Part shown: positions 43,803-52,705 of the stretch, in pieces
How the letters are laid out: every line of letters begins with the position of its first letter
Numbering within the stretch: the first letter of the stretch is position 1
Source: Candidatus Gastranaerophilales bacterium
GTDB lineage: Bacteria; Cyanobacteriota; Vampirovibrionia; Gastranaerophilales; Gastranaerophilaceae
Length of the DNA: 64,000 bases
NCBI GenBank assembly: GCA_944324825.1
Contig: CALUXU010000002.1
Span: 186,001-250,000, forward strand
Direction of reading: 5' to 3'
Notes under the pieces: model-generated
What the model was told of the DNA's origin: nothing
The model's database searches: none
Seen by the model: only the letters and a program-made list of their open reading frames with translations
Translations under genes and position numbers: made by a program

Positions 43803-46244
43803 ATGAATATTATTGAAGTTAAAAATAATCTGGTTAAACTTACGTATGATGAAGATATTTCTCTTGCATCTTTTATAAAAATAACTGATTTAAAAAATAC
43901 ATATATCGCACAAATTCTGCACCTTGAATCATCAAGAGTGGGGAAAATTGCCATAGCAAGATTAATTTTTAACTACAAAGGAACCGTTCAAGCATACGAT
44001 GGTTCAATACCTTCTATACAAGCTGAAATCGAAGTATTAAGCGATGATTTTATAGTAAATATGCTTGACAAATCAGACCCGATGCTTTTGGGTAAAATCG
44101 CACAAAAAGATACAAACGTTATCGTATCTGCAAAAATGCTGAAGGATAAACCTATAATCTGCGCAGAAAAGTCTTATCAATATACACAGTTATTGGATAA
44201 TATTATAAGCCAGAACGAACTAAACGGCAGAAAAACTGTTGTTATTGATATAACAGGTGATGTAAAAGGAAACAAAATAACCGCAACGGAAGATTTCAAA
44301 ATTCCTCTTGATAAAAACTCCATAGGCTATATTTTTGACAGAGGCTTTAATGATTTAACCGACGAATACAAAGCATTCATTCAGGATATTTTCTCAGAAT
44401 TGAATGCGTATATTAAAACTGTTGAATATATTCCGTTCCACGATTTTAATATGGCAGTTGATTATGAATTCAAACAATCGCAGCAGCTGCAATTAATTAT
44501 CCTGAAAAACAGATTATTACAGTTTGAAAAAGCAGGAATATTCGCTCAAGAAGAAAAAGATTTCAGAATATTGGATGAAAAACTTAATTCAAATAATACG
44601 TTAGTCATAGATATATCAAGATTAAACGATTCACTTCAAGCTGAATACATCTCTTATATCTATTCTCAAATGGAAAAACAAAATACAAACTTCTATACGG
44701 TAACATCTTTAAATAACAATAACTCAGATAAAGAAGTTTTGAATAAGATTTTTGCATCTAAAAATGTATTCTCATCTATTGTATGCCCTTATTCATATAA
44801 GTACATAGAAGAATTAAAACAATGTTCTAAAAATATGATTATGTTTACACCGATGAAACAGCAGGAAGACTTCGGAGCATACAATATTTTCTTAAACAAA
44901 TTGGCGGAAGATGAATTCATTCTTTACGGAAAATCAACAAAATTTGTTCCGTTAATTATAAAACTTGACGAAATCGAAATGATTGATGAAATCATGCCGG
45001 CGCCTAAATCTGTTGAAACAACGGTCATACTGCCAACTGAAACCGTTGAACAAATCGTTGAAGAAGAACCGGTTGAACAACCGGCAGAAGAAGATACCGT
45101 TCAAGAAATGGTTGAAGATGTTGTCGATGAAGAACCGGTTATGGAAATGCCTGTTATAGAAGAGCCGGTTGCACAACCTGCGGAAGAAGATACCGTTCAA
45201 GAAATGGTTGAAGATGTTATCGATGAAGAACCGGTTATGGAAATGCCGATTATTGAAGAACCGGTTGAACAACCGGCAGAAGAAGATACCGTTCAAGAAA
45301 TGGTTGAAGATGTTATCGATGAAGAGCCGGTTATGGAGATGCCGATTATTGAAGAGCCGGCAGACCAACCTGTGGAAGAAACACCGGTTGCTATACAGAC
45401 AAAAGAAGATGAAAACCTTGAAAATATAGCCGACGAAGTTCAAAAAGAACTAATAGGACTTTCTATAGATATAGATGATGATGAAATCCCGGAGGCAATA
45501 GCAGCTCCACCGCCTTTAACAGAGGAAGAAGTAAAACAAAATCTTGATCCGAGCGATTTATTCAAAGCTAATGAACCGGAAGAAGATGCAACAGCATTAA
45601 CTGAAGCCGATTTGGATATGATTGAATCTTTAGAAGAAGAAAAAAAAAATCCAACAGAGGAATCTGAACCGGTAGATGAAGCTTTAGAAGACTCGCAAAC
45701 AGAAGAAGAAGAAGAAACTCAGGAAGAAGAGATTGTTCCGGAAGCAGAATCTGTAAATGATGAAGAAATCATAGAAGAAGTTACGGAAGAACAGGCAGAA
45801 ACTCCTGCGGCACCGCCTGCAAAAGAAGAAAAAATACCGGAAACCAAGGTGGAAGATGCTAAACAGGAAGAGCGCAAACCTTCTATAACCGAGCAAATTC
45901 TTATGGAAGATGCAAAACGAATTGCGGAAGAAGAAGCAAATAAGCCTGACCCTGTTGAAGAACAAATAGAAAAACCAGCCGACAAAAAACATCAGAGTGA
46001 AAAGCTTGAAACTAAAACATCTCAAACACCAATAGTTCCTGTATATTCTGCAGAAATTCCTGATGAAGATATCGTTGAAAGCGATAATATTCAACAAGGC
46101 GACAGAATCATACACGCAGAATTCGGACGTGGAGTTGTCGAAAAAATAATAAACTACGGAGAGAGAAAACTTTGTTCGGTTAATTTTGAACAAGTCGGAA
46201 GACGACTTCTTGACCCGAAAATATCAGAAATGAAAAAAGTTTAA
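43803..46244 (+). CDS. HerA-like protein with eroded P-loop, acidic repeats and UvrD-type Tudor tail, 813 aa
   Basis: Not a known named protein. Residues 1-80 resemble the HAS barrel of HerA/FtsK-type ATPases. The expected Walker A region reads ICAEKSYQYTQLL, keeping Lys-Ser but lacking the glycines. TVVIDITGD and TLVIDISRL resemble Walker-B-like strands. Residues about 420-530 are three near-identical 32-residue acidic repeats, followed by 200 more Glu-rich residues. The last 55 residues (GDRIIHAEFGRGVVEKI...) match the Tudor-like tail of UvrD/PcrA helicases. A noncatalytic DNA- or polymerase-associated scaffold is my inference. AAAGG lies twelve bases upstream of the ATG. Confidence 0.65.
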   Translation: MNIIEVKNNLVKLTYDEDISLASFIKITDLKNTYIAQILHLESSRVGKIAIARLIFNYKGTVQAYDGSIPSIQAEIEVLSDDFIVNMLDKSDPMLLGKIAQKDTNVIVSAKMLKDKPIICAEKSYQYTQLLDNIISQNELNGRKTVVIDITGDVKGNKITATEDFKIPLDKNSIGYIFDRGFNDLTDEYKAFIQDIFSELNAYIKTVEYIPFHDFNMAVDYEFKQSQQLQLIILKNRLLQFEKAGIFAQEEKDFRILDEKLNSNNTLVIDISRLNDSLQAEYISYIYSQMEKQNTNFYTVTSLNNNNSDKEVLNKIFASKNVFSSIVCPYSYKYIEELKQCSKNMIMFTPMKQQEDFGAYNIFLNKLAEDEFILYGKSTKFVPLIIKLDEIEMIDEIMPAPKSVETTVILPTETVEQIVEEEPVEQPAEEDTVQEMVEDVVDEEPVMEMPVIEEPVAQPAEEDTVQEMVEDVIDEEPVMEMPIIEEPVEQPAEEDTVQEMVEDVIDEEPVMEMPIIEEPADQPVEETPVAIQTKEDENLENIADEVQKELIGLSIDIDDDEIPEAIAAPPPLTEEEVKQNLDPSDLFKANEPEEDATALTEADLDMIESLEEEKKNPTEESEPVDEALEDSQTEEEEETQEEEIVPEAESVNDEEIIEEVTEEQAETPAAPPAKEEKIPETKVEDAKQEERKPSITEQILMEDAKRIAEEEANKPDPVEEQIEKPADKKHQSEKLETKTSQTPIVPVYSAEIPDEDIVESDNIQQGDRIIHAEFGRGVVEKIINYGERKLCSVNFEQVGRRLLDPKISEMKKV
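45063..45382 (+). repeat. Coding tandem repeat, 96-bp unit, about 3.3 copies
   Basis: Units begin at 45063, 45159 and 45255 with a partial fourth at 45351. Each encodes EEPVEQPAEED, TVQEMVEDVID, EEPVMEMPII with few changes. Nucleotide identity is high, so copy number may vary between strains. Confidence 0.9.
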
Positions 46245-46969
46245 CGAAGATTTCTTTTAAACTCGATTATTGATTTGAGAAGTTTTTGGTAGAACAGTAT
46301 TTTTTTCATTCGCCAGTTTGTTTTGAGTTTTATACCTGTAAATGCCATCTCAAGAATTGAAGCCTCAACAACCGGTGCTGATGCATCAGAAAATTTACGG
46401 AAGAAATTAAACTCCATTTTTTCCGCATTCTTTTCAAGTTCTATCACCTTAATATTTTCCAAATCCTCGTTATTTCTAATATATAGAATTTTAATAACTT
46501 TCTTTGGATATTTAACCCTGAATTTCTGGCAAGCTTCAAGAATCAATGAAGCATTATCAGCCTCATCTTCCTTTATTTGAGGGTTTTCAACATATACCAG
46601 AAGAATCTTCTTGGCAGCACCGATACAAACTCTAAGATTCTTTATATACTTATCATAATTTGCCTTTACCAGAGGATAATTATTCTCAACAGGAAGTTTA
46701 GGATTAAAATCGTTAGGATATATAAATCCGGTTTTCGTATCTTTAAACTGGGTCACGCCCTCAACCGGAGTATTTTCTTGCGCAACAATATTCTTTTGCT
46801 CCATAAAATTGTTACAATCAAGTAAAAGCATACTCATACGAGTAAAAAAATCGGCCCCGATAACATTATCAAAAGGGAAGTCAAAAATCTGAAGCCCCTT
46901 ATCCTTCAATAATAATGAAACCAGAGGGAACGTTCCTAAACTGAATATTAAATCGTACTTTTCTGCCAT
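46241..46969 (-). CDS. DUF1796-type putative papain-like cysteine peptidase
   Basis: The N-terminus YDLIFSLGTFPLVSLLLKDKGL followed by FDFPFDNVIGADFF resembles the DUF1796 family, annotated as putative papain-like peptidases and often near glycosyltransferases. The usual catalytic Cys after SLG is not obvious here (TFP instead), so activity is doubtful. FKDTKTGFIYPNDF is the second family block. The 242 residues have no signal peptide or membrane helix. There is no Shine-Dalgarno sequence; TG-n-TAAACT ends six bases before the ATG. It overlaps the convergent gene by four bases. Confidence 0.55.
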   Translation of the reverse strand: MAEKYDLIFSLGTFPLVSLLLKDKGLQIFDFPFDNVIGADFFTRMSMLLLDCNNFMEQKNIVAQENTPVEGVTQFKDTKTGFIYPNDFNPKLPVENNYPLVKANYDKYIKNLRVCIGAAKKILLVYVENPQIKEDEADNASLILEACQKFRVKYPKKVIKILYIRNNEDLENIKVIELEKNAEKMEFNFFRKFSDASAPVVEASILEMAFTGIKLKTNWRMKKILFYQKLLKSIIEFKRNLR

Positions 46970-47089
46970 AATAATAGTTTAACACGATTTCAAATAATAT
47001 ATATGATTTAAATGTAGTAAATTAATCTTGTTGAGATATAATATTTGTATTAATTACGTTACACTGTTTATTAACAAAGGAAGGCGACA

Positions 47090-48772
47090 ATGAAAAACTT
47101 ATCACCATTACAAGAAGAAAGACTAAAATACCAACCAAAATTACCTTCTTCATTAGCAGGAGGCATCAGCAATCTGGTTTATAAAGAAGGTTCTGCAACA
47201 GAATCAGTAGCAAATCAGGCTGAAATCAAAGCATTATTCCAAAATACATACGGAAAACCTGTTGTAACATTCTCTTCTTCTGCTGACACAAAATTAATTG
47301 AAGCAAGAAATGTCGGAGTTATTTTATCAGGCGGACAAGCTCCGGGCGGTCACAACGTTATTGCAGGTTTATACGATGCATTAAAACAATCTAATCCAAA
47401 CAGTAAATTATACGGATTCTTAGGCGGGCCTTCAGGGATTATTGACGGCAAATACGTAGAATTCACTGACGAATTTATTGACGAATACAGAAACACAGGT
47501 GGTTTTGATATTATTGGTTCAGGTAGAACTAAACTTGAAACAGAAGACCAATTCCAAAAATCATTGGAAGTTTGTAAAAAATTAGGTATTACTGCTGTTG
47601 TTATAATCGGCGGTGATGATTCAAATACAAACGCTGCATTACTTGCAGAATGGTTCGTAAAAAATAATGCAGGTATTCAAGTTATCGGATGTCCTAAAAC
47701 CATCGACGGAGATTTGAAAAACGAACAAATCGAAATTTCTTTCGGTTTTGATACTGCAACAAAAACTTACGCAGAATTAATCGGTAATATTGAAAGAGAT
47801 GCAAACTCCGCTAAAAAATACTGGCACTTCATCAAAATTATGGGAAGAAGTGCTTCTCACGTAGCTTTAGAAGCAGCTTTACAATCTCAACCTAATATTA
47901 CTTTGATATCAGAAGAAGTTGAAACAAAATCAATGTCATTAGCATCTGTTATTGACTATATGGTAAATATCATTGCAAAACGTGCTGATATGGGTAAAAA
48001 CTTTGGTATTGCAGTTATTCCGGAAGGTTTGATTGAATTCATTCCTGAAATGAAATCTATGATTGCAAACCTTAACGATATTATGGCAGAACTTGAAACA
48101 GACCCTGATTTCGTTAACGCTTCAACTATTCGTGAAAAATTTGCAATTGTTGAAAACAGATTATCAACAGATAATGCAAAAGTTTATAACTCATTACCTG
48201 CATTGATTAAAACTCAATTACTTGCAGACCGTGACCCTCACGGAAACGTTCAAGTTTCTAAAATTGAAACAGAAAAACTGTTAATTGAAATGATTACGGA
48301 ACGACTTGAACAAATGAAGCTTGAAGGTAAATATATCGGTAAATTTAATGCTCAGGCTCACTTCTTCGGATACGAAGGAAGATGCGCATTCCCTTCAAAC
48401 TTTGATGCAGATTACTGCTACTCATTAGGCTACAATGCGTTTGCACTAATCTCATTCGGTTTGACCGGTTATTTGTCATCTGTAAGAAACTTGACAGAAC
48501 CTGCTGATAAATGGATTGCAGGCGGTGTTCCGCTTACTATGATGATGAATATGGAACGCAGACACGGAGAAATGAAACCGGTTATCAAAAAAGCATTAGT
48601 TGAACTTGATGGTCCTGTGTTCAAAAAACTTGAACAAAACAGAGAAGACTGGGCATTCAATGACAGATACTTATTCCCTGGTGCTATTCAGTACTTTGGA
48701 CCAAGCTCTGTCTGCGATATCACAACAGTTACTCTTCAACTTGAACAATCAAGCAAACTGTTAAATGTTTAA
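47090..48772 (+). CDS. pfp: Pyrophosphate-dependent 6-phosphofructokinase
   Basis: Phosphorylates fructose 6-phosphate reversibly with PPi instead of ATP. The 560 residues and the block [15 protein letters not shown] place it in the long (plant and spirochaete-like) PFP clade. GGDDSNTN at 174-181 has Asp where ATP enzymes have Gly, and CPKTIDGDL at 201-209 has the Lys typical of PPi use. [14 protein letters not shown] and SYIYPSL-like substrate contacts are also present. AAAGGAAGG lies upstream. Together with PpdK it indicates PPi-linked glycolysis. Confidence 0.93.
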   Translation: MKNLSPLQEERLKYQPKLPSSLAGGISNLVYKEGSATESVANQAEIKALFQNTYGKPVVTFSSSADTKLIEARNVGVILSGGQAPGGHNVIAGLYDALKQSNPNSKLYGFLGGPSGIIDGKYVEFTDEFIDEYRNTGGFDIIGSGRTKLETEDQFQKSLEVCKKLGITAVVIIGGDDSNTNAALLAEWFVKNNAGIQVIGCPKTIDGDLKNEQIEISFGFDTATKTYAELIGNIERDANSAKKYWHFIKIMGRSASHVALEAALQSQPNITLISEEVETKSMSLASVIDYMVNIIAKRADMGKNFGIAVIPEGLIEFIPEMKSMIANLNDIMAELETDPDFVNASTIREKFAIVENRLSTDNAKVYNSLPALIKTQLLADRDPHGNVQVSKIETEKLLIEMITERLEQMKLEGKYIGKFNAQAHFFGYEGRCAFPSNFDADYCYSLGYNAFALISFGLTGYLSSVRNLTEPADKWIAGGVPLTMMMNMERRHGEMKPVIKKALVELDGPVFKKLEQNREDWAFNDRYLFPGAIQYFGPSSVCDITTVTLQLEQSSKLLNV

Positions 48773-48797
48773 TTGAATATAAAACATTATAATAATT

Positions 48798-48830
48798 AAA
48801 CAGGCTGTCTAATCAGACAGTCTGTTTTTT
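48798..48830 (+). terminator. Terminator after pfp
   Basis: An AACAGGCTGTCT arm and an AGACAGTCTGTT arm (one G-U pair) around AATC, then a T-run. Confidence 0.9.
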
Positions 48831-48883
48831 ATATACAGTAAGAGAATATACAATATCCGCTTATAAAGCATAATACTATTACT

Positions 48884-50497
48884 ATGTTTTATAACTACTA
48901 TGAAGATTATCAATATGACAGCTGTGTATCAAAGGGGATATGTTCAATAGGTCCCAGAACATCTTCTCTGCAAGAAATTCTTATTATGTATCTAAAGCTT
49001 CTGGCTTTTTACACAATCGAATTGAGAAATTTTGGGGGACATAACAAAGATTCGGAAAAAGTCATTCTGGAAACAATTTCGACTCTGATGACAAATATGG
49101 AATATCAGAATAAACAGTTTTCCGAAATCCTTTTGAAAATAAAAACTTTAACAATAGATTCAAAAAATACTTATTTAAAAATATGCAAAGAAAAAGATAT
49201 TGCACCAAAGTTTATTCAAACGAATATTAAGCTTGATGAGAAAACAGATGATATTACAACTCTCATACAACAGGGAGAAAAAGAATTCACGAAAAGAACC
49301 GAGCACTTATCACCTGAGAGAAAAAATCTGCTTGAGGTTATGGCTTTTATTGTCAAAAGTTTGTGTATTAATATCGTAGAATTAAAAAGTTATTCCGAAA
49401 ATAATCCTCTTATAGAAGAAGGGTTCCAACAAATTTTGATACTTTTAAACTTTTTGAATTATCCGGACGAAGATTTAAAAGATGTACTTGATGAAATAAA
49501 AAACAGCACAAACACGGATAATAAAATCTACAAGAAGATACAAGAATTAAAGATAGAACGTTACGGAGAACCGAAAGAAATTCAAGTATCACTATCTACA
49601 CGTCCCAATAAAGCGATTCTTGTTGCAGGAAGCAGCTTAAGAGAACTTGAAGATTTGCTTGAGTATACTAAGGATAAAAATATAGATATTTATACCCACG
49701 GAGAAATGATTCAAGCACATATGTACCCGAAATTCAGAGAATATGAGAATTTGAGAGGACATTTCGGAATCGGTGTAGAAAATTGCCTTCTGGATTTTGC
49801 AAATTTCCCGGGCGGAATCTTAATCACAAAATACGCAACAGAAAATGTCGAGTATCTGTATAGAGGAAGACTGTTTACCACGGACTTTTTTGTTCCGAAG
49901 GGGGCAATAAAAATAGAAAACAATGATTATTCTCCGCTTGTTAAATCCGCAAATGAGGCAAAAGGCTTTAAGCGCGGGAAACAAAAAGCAAATATCACAA
50001 CGGGTTATTCCACTCAAGATATAAAAAAACATCTGGAGAAATTGCTTGCGGAAAAAGAAAAGTATAAACACGTTATTATATTTGCACCTGAAACGCAGAA
50101 CAGAAAAAACAGAATGTACTACGAAAACATGTTAAAAAACATGCCAGATAACGTTTTTGTAATCAGTTTTTCATACTTTATTGAAGGTGATAATATTTTA
50201 TACGTTAAGGATTCTTCTGATTTTTCACTTATATACTACATCTTAGATATCATTAAAGAAGAACTTAAAAAATCCGGAATAGATATCTCAATATTTATTT
50301 CAAAATGTGACAAACATATTATTTCTAATATTATCAGTCTGAAAGAAATCGGTTTGAAAAATATATTTTTAAGTAAGTGCAGTCCGATAATGCTTAACCC
50401 GAGCCTTATAAAGATTTTGACGGAATACTATGACGTAATTTCTGCCAACCATCCGATTGACGATTTAAAAATAATAACAGGAGAATACAAAACTTAA
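48884..50497 (+). CDS. Hybrid-cluster protein (HCP) homologue lacking nearly all cluster ligands
   Basis: Full-length relative of HCP/hydroxylamine reductase (537 aa), an Fe-S enzyme of NO and hydroxylamine defence. Alignment by motif: the N-terminal MFCYQCE of HCP is MFYNYYE here, so the first two cluster cysteines are Tyr3 and Tyr6, while C14 and C20 remain. ILVAGSSLRELEDLLE replaces the usual GHDL, losing the hybrid-cluster His. YTHGEM keeps E274. The later Cys motifs correspond to IIFAPETQNR, VISFSYF and VKDSSD, all without Cys. A catalytic hybrid cluster seems impossible; a structural or sensory role is inferred. CATAAT lies nine bases before the ATG, and no ribosome-binding site is seen. 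Confidence 0.75.
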   Translation: MFYNYYEDYQYDSCVSKGICSIGPRTSSLQEILIMYLKLLAFYTIELRNFGGHNKDSEKVILETISTLMTNMEYQNKQFSEILLKIKTLTIDSKNTYLKICKEKDIAPKFIQTNIKLDEKTDDITTLIQQGEKEFTKRTEHLSPERKNLLEVMAFIVKSLCINIVELKSYSENNPLIEEGFQQILILLNFLNYPDEDLKDVLDEIKNSTNTDNKIYKKIQELKIERYGEPKEIQVSLSTRPNKAILVAGSSLRELEDLLEYTKDKNIDIYTHGEMIQAHMYPKFREYENLRGHFGIGVENCLLDFANFPGGILITKYATENVEYLYRGRLFTTDFFVPKGAIKIENNDYSPLVKSANEAKGFKRGKQKANITTGYSTQDIKKHLEKLLAEKEKYKHVIIFAPETQNRKNRMYYENMLKNMPDNVFVISFSYFIEGDNILYVKDSSDFSLIYYILDIIKEELKKSGIDISIFISKCDKHIISNIISLKEIGLKNIFLSKCSPIMLNPSLIKILTEYYDVISANHPIDDLKIITGEYKT

Positions 50498-50498
50498 A

Positions 50499-50640
50499 CG
50501 AGTAGGCGGAGATTCAACCCAATACATTTACCCCCGGAAACTCGAACGGGTAGGCGGAAATTCAACCCCATTTTATTTACCCCCGGAAACTCAAACTGGT
50601 AGGCGAGAATTCAACCCCATTTTATTTACCCCCGCCCCTA
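50499..50640. repeat. Three tandem 48-49-bp intergenic repeats
   Basis: Units start at 50499, 50547 and 50596. Each has GGTAGGCG, then ATTCAACCC, then ATTTACCCCC and (first two) GGAAACTC. They are contiguous, without spacers. The last unit runs into the stop codon of the BioY-like gene. A related single copy lies inverted at 34960-34997. Confidence 0.9.
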
Positions 50641-51321
50641 GCTCATAACAATCCAGAGGATACGTTTTGCAATCTGTCCCAGATAAATTGCAATAACAGA
50701 GAAAAACATATCATAGACCATCTTCATACCGCTCATGGTAAGAATCCAGCCAAGTATAACCATAGATGATTCGTGTTTAAGAGTTGCAATAAATATCATC
50801 CCTAAACTACCGATTAAGTGAACAACAAGAACACCTACAAAAGCTGCTTTTAAGATATTCCAGAAGGAGTAATTTCCTTTGATAATAGAGCCTGCAAAAA
50901 AGAGTGCCGGAATATAACCCAGAATATAATAAAAGCCGTATTCAAATATATATCTCCAGCCGCCGCCAAGAGCAAATATTGGGTATCCTATCAGACCTAA
51001 TATGATATATCCTGTAACTGTCAACATTGAATATTTTCTGTCCAATAGACTCAGAATAAAAAATATTGCAGGTATCTGAGGAATATATTTATAGTGTTTC
51101 AAAAAATCATGCCAGTTAACACCTGTATCCGGGAAATACTTATCCCAATTTGAAAATATATCAAGAGGAATAATCGGGTGGGTAAAGTTCAACTGGGTAA
51201 AAGTTGAAATTATCATCAATAAACCGCAGCACAACATCAGAACTAATGTTCCAAGCGTAAATCTTGCAGCCTCTCCGTTATTAATAAATTTATTTAGTTG
51301 TGACTCGAGTCTTTTGGTCAT
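50638..51321 (-). CDS. bioY: BioY-like membrane protein (putative biotin uptake S component)
   Basis: Integral membrane protein of 227 residues with about five to six helices. The stretch IILGLIGYPIFALGGGWRYI followed by FYYILGYIPALFFAG resembles the BioY signature of ECF-type biotin transporters, including the cyanobacterial variant. The N-terminal half is longer than usual and carries a non-membrane insert (IFSNWDKYFPDTGVNWHDFL). The energising EcfA/EcfT genes are absent. The ATG overlaps the rimI stop as ATGA. The 3' end abuts the tandem repeats. Confidence 0.65.
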   Translation of the reverse strand: MTKRLESQLNKFINNGEAARFTLGTLVLMLCCGLLMIISTFTQLNFTHPIIPLDIFSNWDKYFPDTGVNWHDFLKHYKYIPQIPAIFFILSLLDRKYSMLTVTGYIILGLIGYPIFALGGGWRYIFEYGFYYILGYIPALFFAGSIIKGNYSFWNILKAAFVGVLVVHLIGSLGMIFIATLKHESSMVILGWILTMSGMKMVYDMFFSVIAIYLGQIAKRILWIVMS

Positions 51322-51845
51322 TTTATAATCAGATAATTTTCAATTTCTTCAATATTTTTTTTGTATAAATCCTTAAAACTGTCATGAAAGATATTTTCAG
51401 TCCACATAATCAATGCATCTTCGCCATTATCCTGATAATACCCTTTTCTGACACCCAGAGATTTAAACCCGTATTTTTCATAGAGCTTGATTGCCGGCAT
51501 GTTGCTTGCTCTGACTTCAAGTGTTATGTATTTAATATAGTTATTATAGCAATCCTCCAGCATTTTAGCAATAAGAGCTTCCGCAATATGGTGGCGCCTG
51601 TATTTTTCATGTACGGCAATAGTTGTTATATGCGCTTCATCAACAATATGCCAAACACCTATATAGGCAATCAGTTCGGCATCAGTATTTTTAACGGCGT
51701 AATATCTTGCAACTTTATTATCCAGCTCCGCAACAAACGAATCTCTTGACCAGTGGTGCGGACCGTATGCCGTTGATTCTATTTCCATCAAGGCATCTAA
51801 ATCAGATAATTGTAATTGATTTATATATACTTCTAACTTACTCAT
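51318..51845 (-). CDS. rimI: Ribosomal-protein-alanine N-acetyltransferase RimI-like
   Basis: GNAT-fold acetyltransferase; RimI acetylates the N-terminal alanine of ribosomal protein S18. The acetyl-CoA site is in TTIAVHEKYRRHHIAEALI, and LEVRASNMPAIKLYEKYGFK is the conserved RimI block. The C-terminus extends about 25 residues beyond the family. I take the ATG at 51845 inside the end of the upstream gene; a TTG one codon earlier is possible. In the operon it follows a HicB-like gene. Confidence 0.87.
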   Translation of the reverse strand: MSKLEVYINQLQLSDLDALMEIESTAYGPHHWSRDSFVAELDNKVARYYAVKNTDAELIAYIGVWHIVDEAHITTIAVHEKYRRHHIAEALIAKMLEDCYNNYIKYITLEVRASNMPAIKLYEKYGFKSLGVRKGYYQDNGEDALIMWTENIFHDSFKDLYKKNIEEIENYLIIK

Positions 51846-52080
51846 CAATTTCTTCGCCGGGTTCTATTATTCTGTCGTTATCCTCCAACATTATCATTAA
51901 TGTCAGTTTCAACTGTTTTTTATAATGCTCCAGAGCTTTTTCACGTGTTTTGGCACAGAAAACAAAACTCGGAATTTCTTTTATTTCTATATAATGATAA
52001 GGATTCCCGTTAAAATCCAAATCTTCGCCTTCTATAAGTGTCCAGTTTAGATTCATATAATAATCTAAATCTTTAGTCAT
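51838..52080 (-). CDS. HicB-like small protein, 80 aa
   Basis: The fold pattern (YYMNLNWTLIEGEDLDFNG, then IEIKEIPSFVFCAKTREKAL, then a charged helix) resembles the partial RNase-H fold of HicB-type proteins. A C-terminal DNA-binding domain and a HicA toxin gene are both missing, so it is not a complete toxin-antitoxin unit. GGGAG lies ten bases before the ATG. It overlaps the upstream gene by eight bases and contains the rimI start. Confidence 0.6.
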   Translation of the reverse strand: MTKDLDYYMNLNWTLIEGEDLDFNGNPYHYIEIKEIPSFVFCAKTREKALEHYKKQLKLTLMIMLEDNDRIIEPGEEIDE

Positions 52081-52705
52081 CTAAAGAACTCCCGTTAAGA
52101 GGCTGCTTCAACATCAAACCTTCGCCGCCGAGAGTTTCAACCATTTTCCCGTTAATTTGAAGATAGACAGGTTTATTTGTATTAAAGTTAACGGTTTTAA
52201 TTAACTGATACATTCTTTTATATAAACTATCCGCACCGCCGCCGGATGCAAAAGAATCAGATACATTTATTACAACACGGGAAGGCGTTTCCGTAACGGA
52301 TAACAACTTTGCAGGCGGAACTTCCGAATAGATACCTTTATTTTTTTCGTATTTAGTTGGCCCAGATAACAAACATCTTACGGCATATTCGATATCAGAC
52401 AATCCGGAATCGTTGGTTCTATATACCGTACGATAAATAGATTTTCCGTTTGATTGACCGATAAAAAATATTTTAACCTTAGAATGTTCTTTGGTTGTTT
52501 CAACAGGCTTGGAAACAGGTTCTTGAGGGATTATAGGCTCCTCTATTCTTGCGGCATTTTTATGTTTATAAAAAATATCCATCGAAGGAAGTTTGTAATT
52601 CCCGTCAACATAATTTAAATAACCAAATATACCAATAAGAGCAACTAAAGCTCCAAGACCAATATTTTTCAGATTATTATTCTGTTTCTTCTTTCGTCTG
52701 CCCAT
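52073..52705 (-). CDS. GerMN-domain protein with N-terminal membrane anchor
   Basis: A basic N-terminus and one hydrophobic helix (about 14-31) anchor a Pro/Glu linker and a GerMN domain (about 75-205), with VKIFFIG, a YAVRCLLSGPTKYEKNKG block and RVVINVSDSFASGGG. GerMN domains are extracytoplasmic and occur far beyond sporulating bacteria, so this does not indicate spores. AGAGGTC lies nine bases before the ATG. It overlaps the DUF2993-like gene by 29 bases. Confidence 0.77.
   Translation of the reverse strand: MGRRKKKQNNNLKNIGLGALVALIGIFGYLNYVDGNYKLPSMDIFYKHKNAARIEEPIIPQEPVSKPVETTKEHSKVKIFFIGQSNGKSIYRTVYRTNDSGLSDIEYAVRCLLSGPTKYEKNKGIYSEVPPAKLLSVTETPSRVVINVSDSFASGGGADSLYKRMYQLIKTVNFNTNKPVYLQINGKMVETLGGEGLMLKQPLNGSSLDD

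Noticed and set aside
45684-46193. 169-residue reading frame on the minus strand
   Set aside because: It is the Phe/Arg-rich shadow of the Glu-rich coding sequence on the plus strand, without a ribosome-binding site. The same applies to the frame at 44952-45443.
50499-50640. CRISPR-like array
   Set aside because: The units are directly contiguous with no variable spacers, and no cas genes are present.
52073-52705. Sporulation or germination gene
   Set aside because: GerMN domains are found in many non-sporulating bacteria, and no other spore genes are present.
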